In this document: piece after piece, positions 12,177-22,800 of the stretch | Layout of the letters: each line of letters starts with the position of its first letter | Position numbering within the stretch: the stretch's first letter is position 1 | Notes under the pieces: generated by a model | Database searches by the model: none | What the model was told of the DNA's origin: nothing | The model's input: the letters and a program-made list of their open reading frames with translations, nothing else | Source: Nissolia schottii | Taxonomy: Eukaryota > Streptophyta > Magnoliopsida > Fabales > Fabaceae | Assembly: GCA_003254905.1 (NCBI GenBank) | Contig: QANU01110956.1 | Coordinates: 1-64,000 of the forward strand | Direction: 5' to 3' | DNA: 64,000 bases | Made by a program: the position numbers and the translations under genes

Positions 12177-13138
12177 ATTGGGGAGTCTCCAAGTGAATAT
12201 AATGTTTTCTTTATTCATGACCATTATAGAAATGGCATATAGCATACTGCTGAAGAAGGAATCTTAATTACTTTCTGAATTATTGTTTATTTTAAATTTG
12301 TGTTTCCACTTCTGGTATTGTATATTGAAGCTAGTTAATCCTCTTCTTTAATTGTTTAAATTTTCATTTTTAGCTAAATATTTGTTAACTGGAAATTATT
12401 GCGACTTAATTTTCTTGTAATGACATTCTTATATTGTCGTCTTAATTCTTATCTGTATTCTTTTGTTCATGAAGAAGTGAAAGAAAATCCATGTCTCTAA
12501 TGACTTCTCAATGCATCATACTAAAACCATAGTAAAAATTAAAAATTAAATGATCTTCCAGCATTAAGAATGCAGCTTGGGTTTCATCTTTTCACAAAGA
12601 AGCGAGTTGTGATGAAATGTTTCCATCAATGAAGTTTCTTTGGTTTAACAAATTTAAAACGCTGATCTTGTTTTTTGATTCTACTTAATGTTTATAGTCT
12701 TTCCAGATTATTTTGTTTTTCTTTAGACTTTGATGCATTCTGGTTGAGAGGGCTGATGAGTACTATTTTGATGTGATACATTTTCCAATCTGTGGCAGGG
12801 AGATGATCCAACATAGGCCTTACACACAAAAAGTGGATGTATATAGCTTTGGGATTGTTCTTTGGGAACTAATCACTGGAATGCTTCCATTCCAGAACAT
12901 GACAGCTGTACAGGCAGCCTTTGCAGTCGTGAACAAAAATGTTCGCCCGATCATTCCCAACGACTGCCTTCCTGTCCTTCGTGAGATTATGACGAGATGC
13001 TGGGATCCCAACCCTGATATTAGGCCACCATTTGCTGAGATCGTTGTAATGCTGGAGAATGCGGAGATTGAGATCATGACAACGGTTCGGAAGGCTCGCT
13101 TCAGGTGCTGCATGACACAACCAATGACTCTTGACTGA
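11087..13138 (+). CDS. Raf-like MAPKKK (group C), STY13/RAF22/RAF28 type
   Basis: Two exons, 11087-11988 and 12799-13138, join in frame (CC|G completes a Pro codon) to 413 residues. Residues 1-120 are a low-complexity N-terminal region with no named domain. The kinase domain (about 131-400) shows the glycine loop AQGAFGKLY, Lys159 in VAIKIL, a helix-C Glu181, HRDLKSDN with Asp258, DFG at 276-278 and the activation-segment [18 protein letters not shown] and the tyrosine-kinase-like body place it among plant Raf-like dual-specificity kinases. Wording matches Arabidopsis At2g24360/At4g31170, of which RAF22 is reported to act in abscisic-acid signalling; carrying that role over is inference. The ATG is the first in the spliced leader. 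The exon junction splits the conserved APE motif. All catalytic residues are present, so an active cytosolic kinase is expected. Confidence 0.93.
12134..12163. repeat. AC dinucleotide microsatellite in the kinase intron
   Basis: About 15 AC units followed by an A-rich tract inside the single coding intron (11989-12798) of the kinase gene. Confidence 0.9.
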
Positions 13139-14412
13139 TCCAGAGAGTCATAAGAACATAGACTGATATTTTGGAGGGAACTTGAGACTGAGGTAGTAAA
13201 GGGTGACTATATTATAGCTTTGTTTATCTGCGTGTTTATTTTCTTTTTTCAGGAGAAATTAAAAAATATTAACTTGGAAACCTTTTGGATATTCGCTTTC
13301 TATTTACCGTCTTTCTTGAATCAGTAAGGGGATATTATTATGTAATACATGCATGCACTACAGTTATGTGTATAGCTTTGAAAGCAAAATGGAATGAGAT
13401 AATGGTTGCAAATTTATGCTGTGTATGTACGCGCCTTTACTTTACAATTAGGAATAGTCTCTTCTAAATCTGGCGGGAAATGAGACATGGGATACAATTA
13501 TTTTCTTGATGTGAATGCTCGGGGTTTGGATAAGTGTTGGGATTAAATACAGCTAATGTATGAAATCTCCAATTTTGACCATGGGTCTAATTTCTTTCAA
13601 AGAAAACTCTCGGGCTATTATTAGGAAGTAAGATGCTATTATAATGCGGACCATGTATTAGTTTCCAACATAAGCTACATATATTTTTTGTAGTGGTATT
13701 CACACACACAATTTCCTTAAGAATTGCAAATTGTAGCTGTTGAACATGTTTTTTCCCCTTCTCTTGCCCTTGTGTGGTGAATTTAGTATGTACTTGCTTT
13801 ATTGTTTTATCTGTGTAAGTGGCTTTCTCTCATAACTTTCATGTAAATCTTGTGTGCTAGTGGTACTCGTGTGTCTCATTTAAGTTCTACTGCTGCCAAG
13901 TGATATCAATCAATATATGTCCTTAGTTGAATTTTGTTGGCTTAGCATATAGCATAGATTATCATGCATAGTGCATAGTATAGTTTACAATGCATGTTGT
14001 AGAACTTTTACCATAGGAACTCGCGAGCCGTATAGTTTGGTCGTGGCCTCGAAAGTATTCGACATGCGACTTGGCGAATCGAGCCAAACGAGTGCATAAT
14101 ATCAATGTTGATAATGCAAATCATTATTCAATTTCAAATTATTTATAGGGATAGCAAAAGTTGTTTGGTTGCCTTTATTGTGCTAAGCTGTGTACCTTCG
14201 TATTTGGATTAAAAAGAACACGGGAAATTACCTTTTTCCCCCTAAAATAGAGAAACAACACACTGTTATTTTTATGAAACAAAATTACCTTGAGTGTATA
14301 ATTTTCATTCTTTCTTTTTTACTATTCAAACCAAAAAAAAAAAAAATCAAACATTTTGTTTTAAATTACCCATGTAAAATGAAATATTAACATACTCTCA
14401 AAAACAATTTTT
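13139..14412 (+). other. Kinase 3' UTR and intergenic spacer
   Basis: The kinase 3' UTR probably covers the first few hundred bases; I cannot fix a polyadenylation site. No open frame here encodes a recognisable protein. A short C+G-rich patch at 14020-14095 with repeated CGAG/GAGCC words may be a transposon remnant. Confidence 0.5.
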
Positions 14413-16176
14413 ACGTTGGGTTGGCTTGGATTCAAATGTAGGTGTGTTGGGTTGGATGCGAATATGTTGATGCGGGTTGAATTGGATTGGATTAGATTTA
14501 AGTTGGGTTTGATGTAGATTGAGTTGAGTTTGGTTGTGTTGGACATGGGTTGGGTGCGTGTCGGATTAGGTTGGACACGGGTTGAGTTGAGTTTGATGTG
14601 AGTTGGATTAAATGTGGGTTGGGTTCGATGTTGGTTGACTTTGAAACGAGTTGAGTTTGATGGGGTTGAGTTGCATGTGAGTTAGGTTTGATGCAGGTTG
14701 GGTTGGACATGGGTTGAGTTGGATTTGGTGTAGATTGGGTTTTACGCAGGTTGGGTTGAACAAGAGTTGGGTTGGATTTAACATAGGTTAAGTTAAATGT
14801 GATTTGAGTTTGATGCGAGTTGGGTTGAATGTGAGTTGAGTTGGGTTTGATGCAGGTTGAGTTGGATTAGATGGGGGTTGGATGTAAGTTGAGTTGGGTT
14901 TGGTTGGATGTGGGTTGGGTTAGATGTGGGTTGAGTTTGGTTTGGTGCGGGTTGGTTTGGGTTGGGTTTGACGTGAATTGGGTTGAATGCGAGTTGGTTT
15001 TGATATGGGTTGAGTTAGGTTCGATGTGAGTTGATTTTGATGTGGGTTGGATGTGGACTGAGTTGGATTTAGTCCTGGTTAGGTTGGATGTGAGTTGGTT
15101 GAGTTTGGTGTGGGTTGAGCTGGATGTGATGTGCGTTAGGTTGAATGTGAGTTGCTTTTGATGCAGGTTAGATGTAGGCTGGGTTGGGTTTGGTGCGGGT
15201 TGGGTTGCACGTGAGTTGGGTTAGGTTTGATGCAGCTTAGGTTTAATGTGAGTTGGGTTTGATGTGGGTTGGGTAGATGTGAGTCGGGTCAGATGTGGGT
15301 TAGATATAGGTTGAGTTGGATTATGTTTGAAGCACATTGGGTTTGATGCGGGTTGGGTTATATGTGAGTTGGGTTTGGTGCGAGTTGAGTTGGGTTTGAC
15401 GTGGGTTGAGTTGGGATTGGCACAGGTTGGGTTGGATGTGTTGGTTTTGATATGGATCAAGTTTGATTTGATGTAGGTTAGGCTGAATGTGAGATGAGTT
15501 TAATGCAGGTTGGATATGAGTTGGTTTTGAAGCAGATTGGATATGAATTTGATACAAGTTGGGTTAAATGTGATTTGGGCTTGATATAGGTTGAGTTAGA
15601 TGTAGGTTGATTTTGATGCAAATGAAGGTTGAGTTGGGTTTGGTGTGGGTTGGGTTGGATATGAGTTGATTTTGATGTGGGTTGGATGTGGATTGAGTTT
15701 AGTGCGAGTTGAGTTGAGTTTGGTTATATGCGAATTGAGTTAGGTTTGGTGTGGGTCAGATTGATTTGGATGTGGATTAGATGTAGGTTGAGTTGACTTG
15801 GGTTTGACGTGAGTTGGGTTGGATGTGGCTTGAGTTGAGTTGGATGCGGGTTGGATATGGGTTGAGTTAGGTTTGTTGTGGGTTGGGTTGGATGTGGATG
15901 GAACGTAGGTTTCGTTTGGGTTTGGTGCAAATTGGGTTAGATGTGAGTTGAGTTGAGTTGAATGTGAGTTGGGAGAATGTGAGTTGAGTTGAATGTGTGT
16001 GTTGGGTTTGATGTGAGTTAGTTTTGATGTAGGTTGAATTTGGGTTGAGTTGGAGTTTGGTGCGAGTTGGGTTGGATGCGAGTTGAATTTGATGCAGGTT
16101 GAATGTAGATTGACTTAGGTTTGGTATGGGTTGGAGATTGACTATGGGTTATATATTGGTTCAGTCAGGTTGGGTT
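14413..16176 (+). repeat. Degenerate G/T-rich minisatellite, ~1.76 kb
   Basis: The plus strand is an almost continuous series of words such as GGGTTGGATGTGAGTTGG, GGGTTTGATGCGGGTTGG and GAGTTGAGTTT. No single period is fixed, but spacings of about 10-12 nt and multiples recur. C is rare on the plus strand, so the array has extreme GT skew. The minus strand reads as repetitive Asn-Pro-Thr-His-Ile-Lys-Pro-type open frames, an artefact of the repeat. Flanking DNA is ordinary AT-rich sequence. It may have arisen by slippage of a GGGTTNG-type seed. Confidence 0.85.
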
Positions 16177-16719
16177 GGCCAATACTCAATTCTAAGTGCA
16201 TTATTTTCCCTTAAAAGAACCGTAAGTGCGTTATCAAATTAGCACATGAAGATTTTTGGCAAATTTAGTGATATAATAAGTGGTCAAAATTGAACCATGA
16301 GCGATCATTTTCTTTCGGTGAGTAACCATGAGCCATCATTTATGATCATATCGGCAAATTTTATTGTAGCTCAAAGAGAAATTACTCTCATATCTGTAAT
16401 TAATAATTTTTAAAGCAAGCCTAGCAGTGTGTATGGGGAGTGCCTCATGACCTAAAATATACATATTTCGATAAGTTCAAACTCTTAGAGGTATTAATCA
16501 CTAGTGGCTTGACAGACAGTTACGTGCATGCCAAACCACATTTTTGTTATTAAAGAATGCAATAAAGAGATTAAAAATAGTTTTAAGATATTAAAAAAAA
16601 TTGTATGTAAAAATGAGTTAGTGAAAACAATTTCTTTTTAGTTGGTTGAAAAAAAAAAAAAAAAACTAACCATGTACAATGGTAGTGGAGTGTGCACAAG
16701 TGTTGAAATAAAGGTATAA
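16177..16719. other. Spacer between the minisatellite and the Pack-MULE
   Basis: AT-rich DNA with several A tracts. I see no gene, structured repeat or regulatory site. Confidence 0.6.
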
Positions 16720-16728
16720 TAGAAAATT

Positions 16729-17058
16729 GGGTTAATTAAGTTTTTGTCCCTGTAATTTGGGAAAGTTTGGTTTTGGTCCCTCTATGGAGATTTTAGTCCC
16801 TGTAAAATTTGGGAGTTTGATTTTGGTCCCTGTTAACGCTTGGGACCTGACGGTGATGACGTGTCCTTTAGCTCCGCGGACGTGGCGTGCCACGTGGACT
16901 CGCCACGTGGCATAACCCGTTCACCCACCAATGGCCCATAACCCGGTTCAAGCCCGTGACCTGACCCAGTTTTTTTTAAAAAAATAAAATTAAATTCCTA
17001 AATCCCCAAATCCTACTTCTAGCCCCCCTCCTCCTTTCCACCCAAAACACAACTCCTC
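16729..17058 (+). repeat. Left terminal inverted repeat of the Pack-MULE
   Basis: Begins GGGTTAATTAAG and pairs with 17746-18061. The last ~75 bp (about 16980-17058) still align to the right arm but less perfectly than the outer ~250 bp. Confidence 0.85.
16890..16910. promoter_or_regulatory. Paired G-box motifs inside the left TIR
   Basis: The palindrome CCACGTGG occurs at 16890-16897 and again at 16903-16910, and once in the right TIR at 17892-17899. CACGTG is the core bound by plant bZIP and bHLH factors. Whether these copies act is unknown; they are notable because the element carries them wherever it inserts. Confidence 0.4.
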
Positions 17059-17130
17059 CTGCCCCGCGCCATCGTCCCCGCCAGACCGTCGGCACCGTCA
17101 CGGGTCGTCGAGAAGAGGCCGTGTTCCTGG

Positions 17131-17745
17131 ATGAAGGCAGCGTGCACGACCAACGCAAATACGGCAAAGAAGGACAAGGACGACCCCGACGGTTCCGAAA
17201 ACCACAGCCGGATCACCGACGCCCCTCACCTCGACGCCCAGTCCCTGGCGGACAACAACGCCTCCCTCTCCCCGCTCTCAAAATCCCCCTGGTCCTCCCA
17301 CATGAACTCCGACGACAACCCCAACGACAACCCCCTCATTAGCTCCCTGGTCCGCGAGGAAGGCCACATCTACTCCCTCGCCGCCACCAAGGACCTCCTC
17401 TACACTGGCTCTGACAGCAAGAACATCCGCGTCTGGAAGAACCAAAAGGAGTTCGCCAGATTCAAGTCCAACAGCGGCTTGGTCAAAGCCATCGTCATCG
17501 CCGGCGAGAAGATCCGCACCAGACAACAGGACGGACGGATCCGAGTCTGGAAAGTGTCCAAGACCAGCGAAACCGTTCACCGGCGCGTGGCGACGCTCCC
17601 CACGCTTTGAAACTACATAAAATGCTCCATGAAGCCCAGCAACTACATCGAGGTAAGAAAGCACAAGAGCGTGATATGGATCAAGCACTACGATGCCATT
17701 TCCTGCCTCGCCTTAACGGACGACCATTCTCTCATCTCGCCTTAA
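17131..17745 (+). pseudogene. Captured fragment of a JINGUBANG-like WD40 protein gene
   Basis: From the ATG at 17131 the frame reads 159 residues, including [49 protein letters not shown] and [10 protein letters not shown]. These are the first blades of JINGUBANG-type WD40 propellers, a family linked in Arabidopsis to pollen germination. A TGA at 17608-17610 interrupts, yet the same frame continues with family-like IKCSMKPSNYIEVRKHK and IWIKHYDAISCLALTDD up to a TAA at 17743. The stop therefore replaces a codon inside a conserved segment. Only about two blades are present and the rest of the propeller is missing. Local GC is far above the surroundings, as for a captured exon. I call it a non-functional transduplicate; expression as a short peptide is possible but unsupported. 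Confidence 0.8.
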
Positions 17746-18061
17746 CGGAGTTGTGTTTGGGGTGGAGAGGAGGAGGGAGCCTGGATTTGAGGATTTAGGG
17801 ATTTAGGATTTTTTTTTTTTAAAAAAAAAAATCGGGTCGGGTCACGGGCTTGAACCGGGTTATGGGTCATTGGTGGGTGAATCGGGTTATGCCACGTGGC
17901 ACGCCACATCCGCGGAGCTAACGGACACGTCATCACCGTCAGGTCCCAAACGTTAACAGGGACCAAAATCAAACTCCCAAATTTTGCAGGGACTAAAATC
18001 TCCATAGAGGGACCAAAACCAAACTTTCCCAAATTACAGGGACAAAAAACTTAATTAATTC
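17746..18061 (-). repeat. Right terminal inverted repeat of the Pack-MULE
   Basis: Reverse complement of the left arm with few differences. It begins close to a 13-bp direct repeat TCGCCTTAACGGA (17708-17720 and 17737-17749) that marks the join between captured DNA and TIR. Confidence 0.85.
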
Positions 18062-18070
18062 TAAAAAATT

Positions 18071-19862
18071 TTAGATTGTGACTAAATAACATTTTTTTTT
18101 CTCCCAAAACTTTTATAATAGATTACTTCTAATGGTGAATATCCCTCGTAAGAACACAAAAAAGGATAATTTTTGGACTAGATAACATTTACTATTAAAC
18201 TTATTTACCCGTACACGTGAGTTATGCTATACAGAGAAAGGCATGTTGTACATCATTTATAGACATAGTTTTGGACACCATAAATTGGACAGGAAAGAAA
18301 AGAAAAAAAAGGCTTGAAATGAAAACTTCGAAGTGTTTTCGATCATGTATTCCATTGATATTTAAGATGGGTGTCTAATACCCATATGCAAATAGCATTG
18401 TTTGCATTTTTTACTAATGCAAATAACATTATAGTCCCTAGAGAAGCAAAATAGTCTGTAAGAAAAAAAGAAGCAAACTTGTTGGATACATGGTAAATAA
18501 CTCAGTCCTCTAAGGCTGCAATAACAATGTCTTCCATAATTTTTTATTTTAAAAAGAAATTAATTTGAGTAGAGGATTAGATTCTTATATACGTCAATTA
18601 TTTTTCAAGAAGGAAGATACCATAAAGGGCGCTTAAAATTTATGACTGAATACTTTATACAATGTATTTCGAATTTTAATTTAACTTTATACTATGTTAA
18701 ATGTTGTATAGAGGACGAAATGGAAGGAAATGATTCACGATGGAATCAAAATAAGAGAGTGAAGTGGAATAAAACATGTCACTCTTGTTTGAACGTTCAA
18801 CAAGTTTAATGAGAAAGTTGAGGACTATCAGTCATTGGTGAGCCCTGCCTAATTGTTCATTTTCCACTCTAATACCATTAGTGGACCTAATCCCAAAATG
18901 TTTTTATTTGTAAACGACCAATTTTTGTTTTCCTTGAAAAAAGTCTCAATTTTGTCCAAATTAAAATATCCAACGACAAGCTTGGGAGGGAGGGGAGGTA
19001 TGAGATCAAACCCATGGTGGGGTATTTACATGAAAAATGTTATTTTTATACTTAAAAAAATAACCTCTTAACAATCACACAATAGAAAAATAAATATTAC
19101 AAAACAAAGAAACAAACATAAAAAAAGAAACGTTACCGAACATTTCTACATATCCATGCATGCGAGTTTAATGTTATTACAAAACAAAGAACTAAACATT
19201 TGTCATCAAACATTTATGTGCCTATCACACATGTGAATAATATTGTTTGTTTTCTATATTTGACAATGTTTATTTTTCTATTATGTAATGTTTATTTTTT
19301 TATTGTGTAATAATTTTTTTTTTGGGTTGCTATTGAGTATTTGTTTTTGAAATGTACAAACAATACAGTTTACATGGTGACATATTTGTCGTCCTACCCC
19401 GGATTGAAATATTCAATGTTCAAACATTCAATTTCCATTTTTAAAATTTCAATTCAAACAAATTTCAAGGACCTACCTAAAGGAAGCCAGTTTCAAGATC
19501 AAAACAATCTTTAAAGACTTTTACTATATAGGTCTATATTGCTCTCAATAATAAGTTCTAAACCTGTGCTTCATAGGGTAGAAGTTTGATCACTCATGGC
19601 ACTTCTGGCTACCATATATATTTCAAAGGAAAGCCAATAGCCCAATTCCAATTGGCTGCCTGGTAAGATATTCCAAAAAATTACATACGTACAAAATATG
19701 TGATGTCATTATTATTAGCAAAAGAGAGAAAACATGATGATGCACATCACAATATAAAGAACTGCAGAAGAATATGCGGTTAGGGTAGAAAAATTGAAAA
19801 AAAATTCAGCTGACAAAGCCAGAGCACAAGGCTGAAGATCTCCACTGGATATAAATTCTCAG
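18071..19862. other. Intergenic spacer and DLDG1-type gene 3' flank
   Basis: AT-rich DNA between the Pack-MULE and the stop codon of the next gene. It holds one inverted-repeat element (19076-19310, listed separately). The nearest ~200-300 bp to 19862 should include the 3' UTR of the minus-strand gene. Short open frames here look random. Confidence 0.55.
19076..19310. repeat. Inverted-repeat element, MITE-like
   Basis: CACACAATAGAAAAATAAAT at the left end pairs with ATTTATTTTTTTATTGTGTA-like sequence at 19285-19310. The interior has the direct repeat TATTACAAAACAAAGAA twice. No clear target duplication was found, so this is a tentative call. Confidence 0.35.
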
Positions 19863-22800
19863 CTAGTGACGTTTCATTTCCTGGAAAATATTCGACACGT
19901 TTGGAGATAATCTCGGGAGGAACTTGAATAGCTGTTTCACAAAAAACAGTAAAGGGTTACATATATGCATTAACAACTGAGAAGTAATTGAATCAGGACC
20001 AATAGCTGTATACAAGATAGAAAATTATGGATTCCTCCTAACATTATTCAAGACAAAAGCAGCATATTTTGCAGATGCTCCATTAGATAACAAACAAGAG
20101 AGTCTATCAGATTAAAGACTTCCTTTTAAGTTCAAGAGTAGTCTTGGTTCAATGGTTAGGTTGCTTTTTTGTAACCTGGTGGTCATGGCTTATAAACAAA
20201 CAAAATCACCTATCAGCTATAATCCTTCACAAAAGCCACTGATGGCGAGTGCCTCATGCATTGAGCCGTCATAATTTGTAGTGTATGCTACAATATCAGG
20301 GGAGAGTGATATGGATTTGGAAGGTTCGAAATATAAGATGAGAGATATTTAAAAAAAACAAAAAAACAGATCAATGCATGAGGCTTTCATCTAATTAGGT
20401 CTAGGAATGGTAGATATATGCAGCTTTATCCCTGCAAAAGTACTTTCAGGATTTGAACCCGTGACTTTCATGTTACAAGGCTACACCTACAACCTTACCA
20501 TTGCACTAAGGCGCATCCTCATGAAAGAGATCTAATGTCGAAGGTTAGTTGATCACATACAAGGGGTGTCATGTTAGGAATAAGCAACAAGAAACCCAAC
20601 GTTAGGAATCACAGCACAAGAAGAATTACATGTTTCCCATTTCTTTTAATTGCTCCCCAACTTATCTCTGGAATTACTCACTTGGTTGCTTCCTGTAATT
20701 ATGTGATCCTTAAGTGATCCTGTAACTGCTATGTACATAACAATCTATAAGCGAGTTTGTCACAAGTTGTGTACATGACATACAAATTTCTCTCTTCCTT
20801 TTGTGTCCAGCCCTCCCTTGTTAAAAATGGTTGCTATCAGTACTATGATTACCTATCCTTTCACCCTTTTGCAATGAATCGGTTGCTTATATCAGTGACA
20901 AATGAGCAATAAGAATTATTGTTTGAGATTGCGACCAACTAGAGATTGCTCAGAAGCGATGTCTGATGGTGGTGAAGGCTTAGGTTGTTATATGCCAAAG
21001 AATGATTTTATACATGTAACACTAATAAATACCAAAAATAAAAATAAAAAATGGACATGGAATCAATAAAACATAGCAGCCACCAATAACAACATACCCA
21101 AAGTTTCACGCATGCATCAACGACAACTGGGACCAGGCAAATAAAAATAGTTATGGCAGCCTGATCAACTTCAAGTCCATAGTGCTCAACAATTATCTCT
21201 ATCAATGTTTGCCAACCAGATTCCGAATGATACCTGCAGGCATCCCAGTAGCATGAAAAGCAGTCAACAACACATGCAATAACAAAAAAAAGGTAAAACA
21301 AAAAGGCAACCATATAGGAAATACTGCAAGGAAGCAGAAAATTATATTTCATCAAAGTGAATTTAAGTAAAAAAATTACCATATACGAAATGAGTTAACC
21401 ATATGGAGTTCAAGTTTCTTTACAGTTAAAATCAATCTTATATGCAAGCATGACTAGCATCAATCTTATATGCGCCAATCCTTGTTTAGTCTCCATGGCC
21501 AGTTGATTGGTTAAAGAGGGATTAAACAATAATATTTAACCATGAAAATTTCTTATTTTAGAATTTGACTTCTATGGCTCAATACTCAACTTTTTCTAGG
21601 GGAACTCATGTTTTCTTTTACCCTGAGGACTTCATTTTCCTTATCATTTTCTTCAGATGTGTGCTTATCATAGAGACTTTTGGGTTTCATCTAAGAGCTT
21701 ATTAGGATGAATAGTTCTGACATTGTAAGCTTTACCACGTGGCTTGGATTTTGATTTTCATCACTCCCATTCTCAAAAATAACAATTTTTGGCAAATTAG
21801 AGATGAACTTGTGTTTTGTACATTGCATGTTCAATGGGCTTCGATTTGACAAGGGCAACAAAAGTTATGGCTCTAAACCTGTTGCTTCTAATGCAAGCAA
21901 TCCTTAACAAAATGAAATATTTCATTCTTATTTACTTATTTTAATTGAAAAATCTTGTGTTAATTCAGCTGTGAAGATCTTGATAAATGCTATAAAATTT
22001 TCACTAGGCTTGATTCATAGTTCAAGCTCCAAACAAGAAACCAGGAATTAAACAGATTCCTGTTCAGATAGCATCTTTCTGATTCATAGCCTCATAAAGT
22101 TTTGAACATTAACAGGACACATTTGCTAGGAGAAGAATTACCTCTGCTAAATCTGTTTAATTACGTTCCAATACTGGTCTAGTAGTAGTTTTGTATAGTT
22201 TGTACACTCTTGTTAAGTCATTTTAACACCATGATTTTATCCTTTATAAGCCAATTAAAAACCTAGTATTTAACACTAAAACACCACCTAAAATTGGTAA
22301 CACATAAAGAACATTAAATGCATGTCTAAAACAAATTTTCTCCTCTTATCAATATCTTTCCATGGCTTAAACTGGACAGATGCAATGAATATGACTTTGG
22401 CCCAGGGCTTCTTTATGAACTATCACTTCTGGACAGGTAGAAAGATAACCCACTAAAACAGAAATATTTCCTCTTCAAATACAAATATATTTTCTCACTT
22501 ATTGAAAGTTAATATATTTTCTAATGTTATGTTGCTTCTTTTTATTGCATTGGTACTTGGTACAAGCGATATCTCCTCAAGAATTTAAATATATCTTCAT
22601 TAATAGACTATATGTGTGATAAGTATAACTAGAAATGCCCTCCTACAAAATATATCTTCATTAATAGAAATATCTGATATCTTCATTAGAAAACCAACTT
22701 ATGCTGAATGGAAAGCAAATACCAAGTTGCAAAGGAAATTACCCTAGGAATATATCTGTGATAAGTATAATTAGAAATGCCTTGCCAGTATCTGAAATAT

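Larger units (their letters stand above)
16729..18061. mobile_element. Pack-MULE: non-autonomous Mutator-like element with captured WD40 gene piece
   Basis: Two inverted terminal repeats of about 320 bp (about 16729-17058 and 17746-18061) are nearly identical once reverse-complemented, sharing GTCCCTGTAATTTGGGAAAG and long stretches inward. The flanking nonamers TAGAAAATT (16720-16728) and TAAAAAATT (18062-18070) match at 8 of 9 positions, the target-duplication length typical of Mutator-like elements. The interior carries GC-rich coding-like DNA resembling a JINGUBANG-type WD40 gene and no transposase. The left repeat has a 13-bp internal duplication (CCACGTGGACTCG) absent from the right. 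Gene-fragment capture between long TIRs defines a Pack-MULE. High arm similarity suggests a fairly recent insertion. Mobilisation would need a transposase from elsewhere in the genome. Confidence 0.85.

Noticed and set aside
14020..14095. GC-rich patch with CGAG/GAGCC words
   Set aside because: Too short and degenerate to assign to an element; no inverted repeat or target duplication found.
14498..15930. Minus-strand open frames rich in Asn-Pro-Thr-His-Ile-Lys
   Set aside because: They are produced by the GT-rich minisatellite; several frames are open at once and none has a start context or homologue I recognise.
17742..18032. 96-codon minus-strand open frame in the Pack-MULE
   Set aside because: It lies wholly within the right terminal repeat and its product has no recognisable family.
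20440..20520. tRNA-like sequence with A- and B-box motifs
   Set aside because: No cloverleaf or anticodon stem can be formed; the downstream GCAGGGATAAAGCTGC body shows it to be a SINE head.
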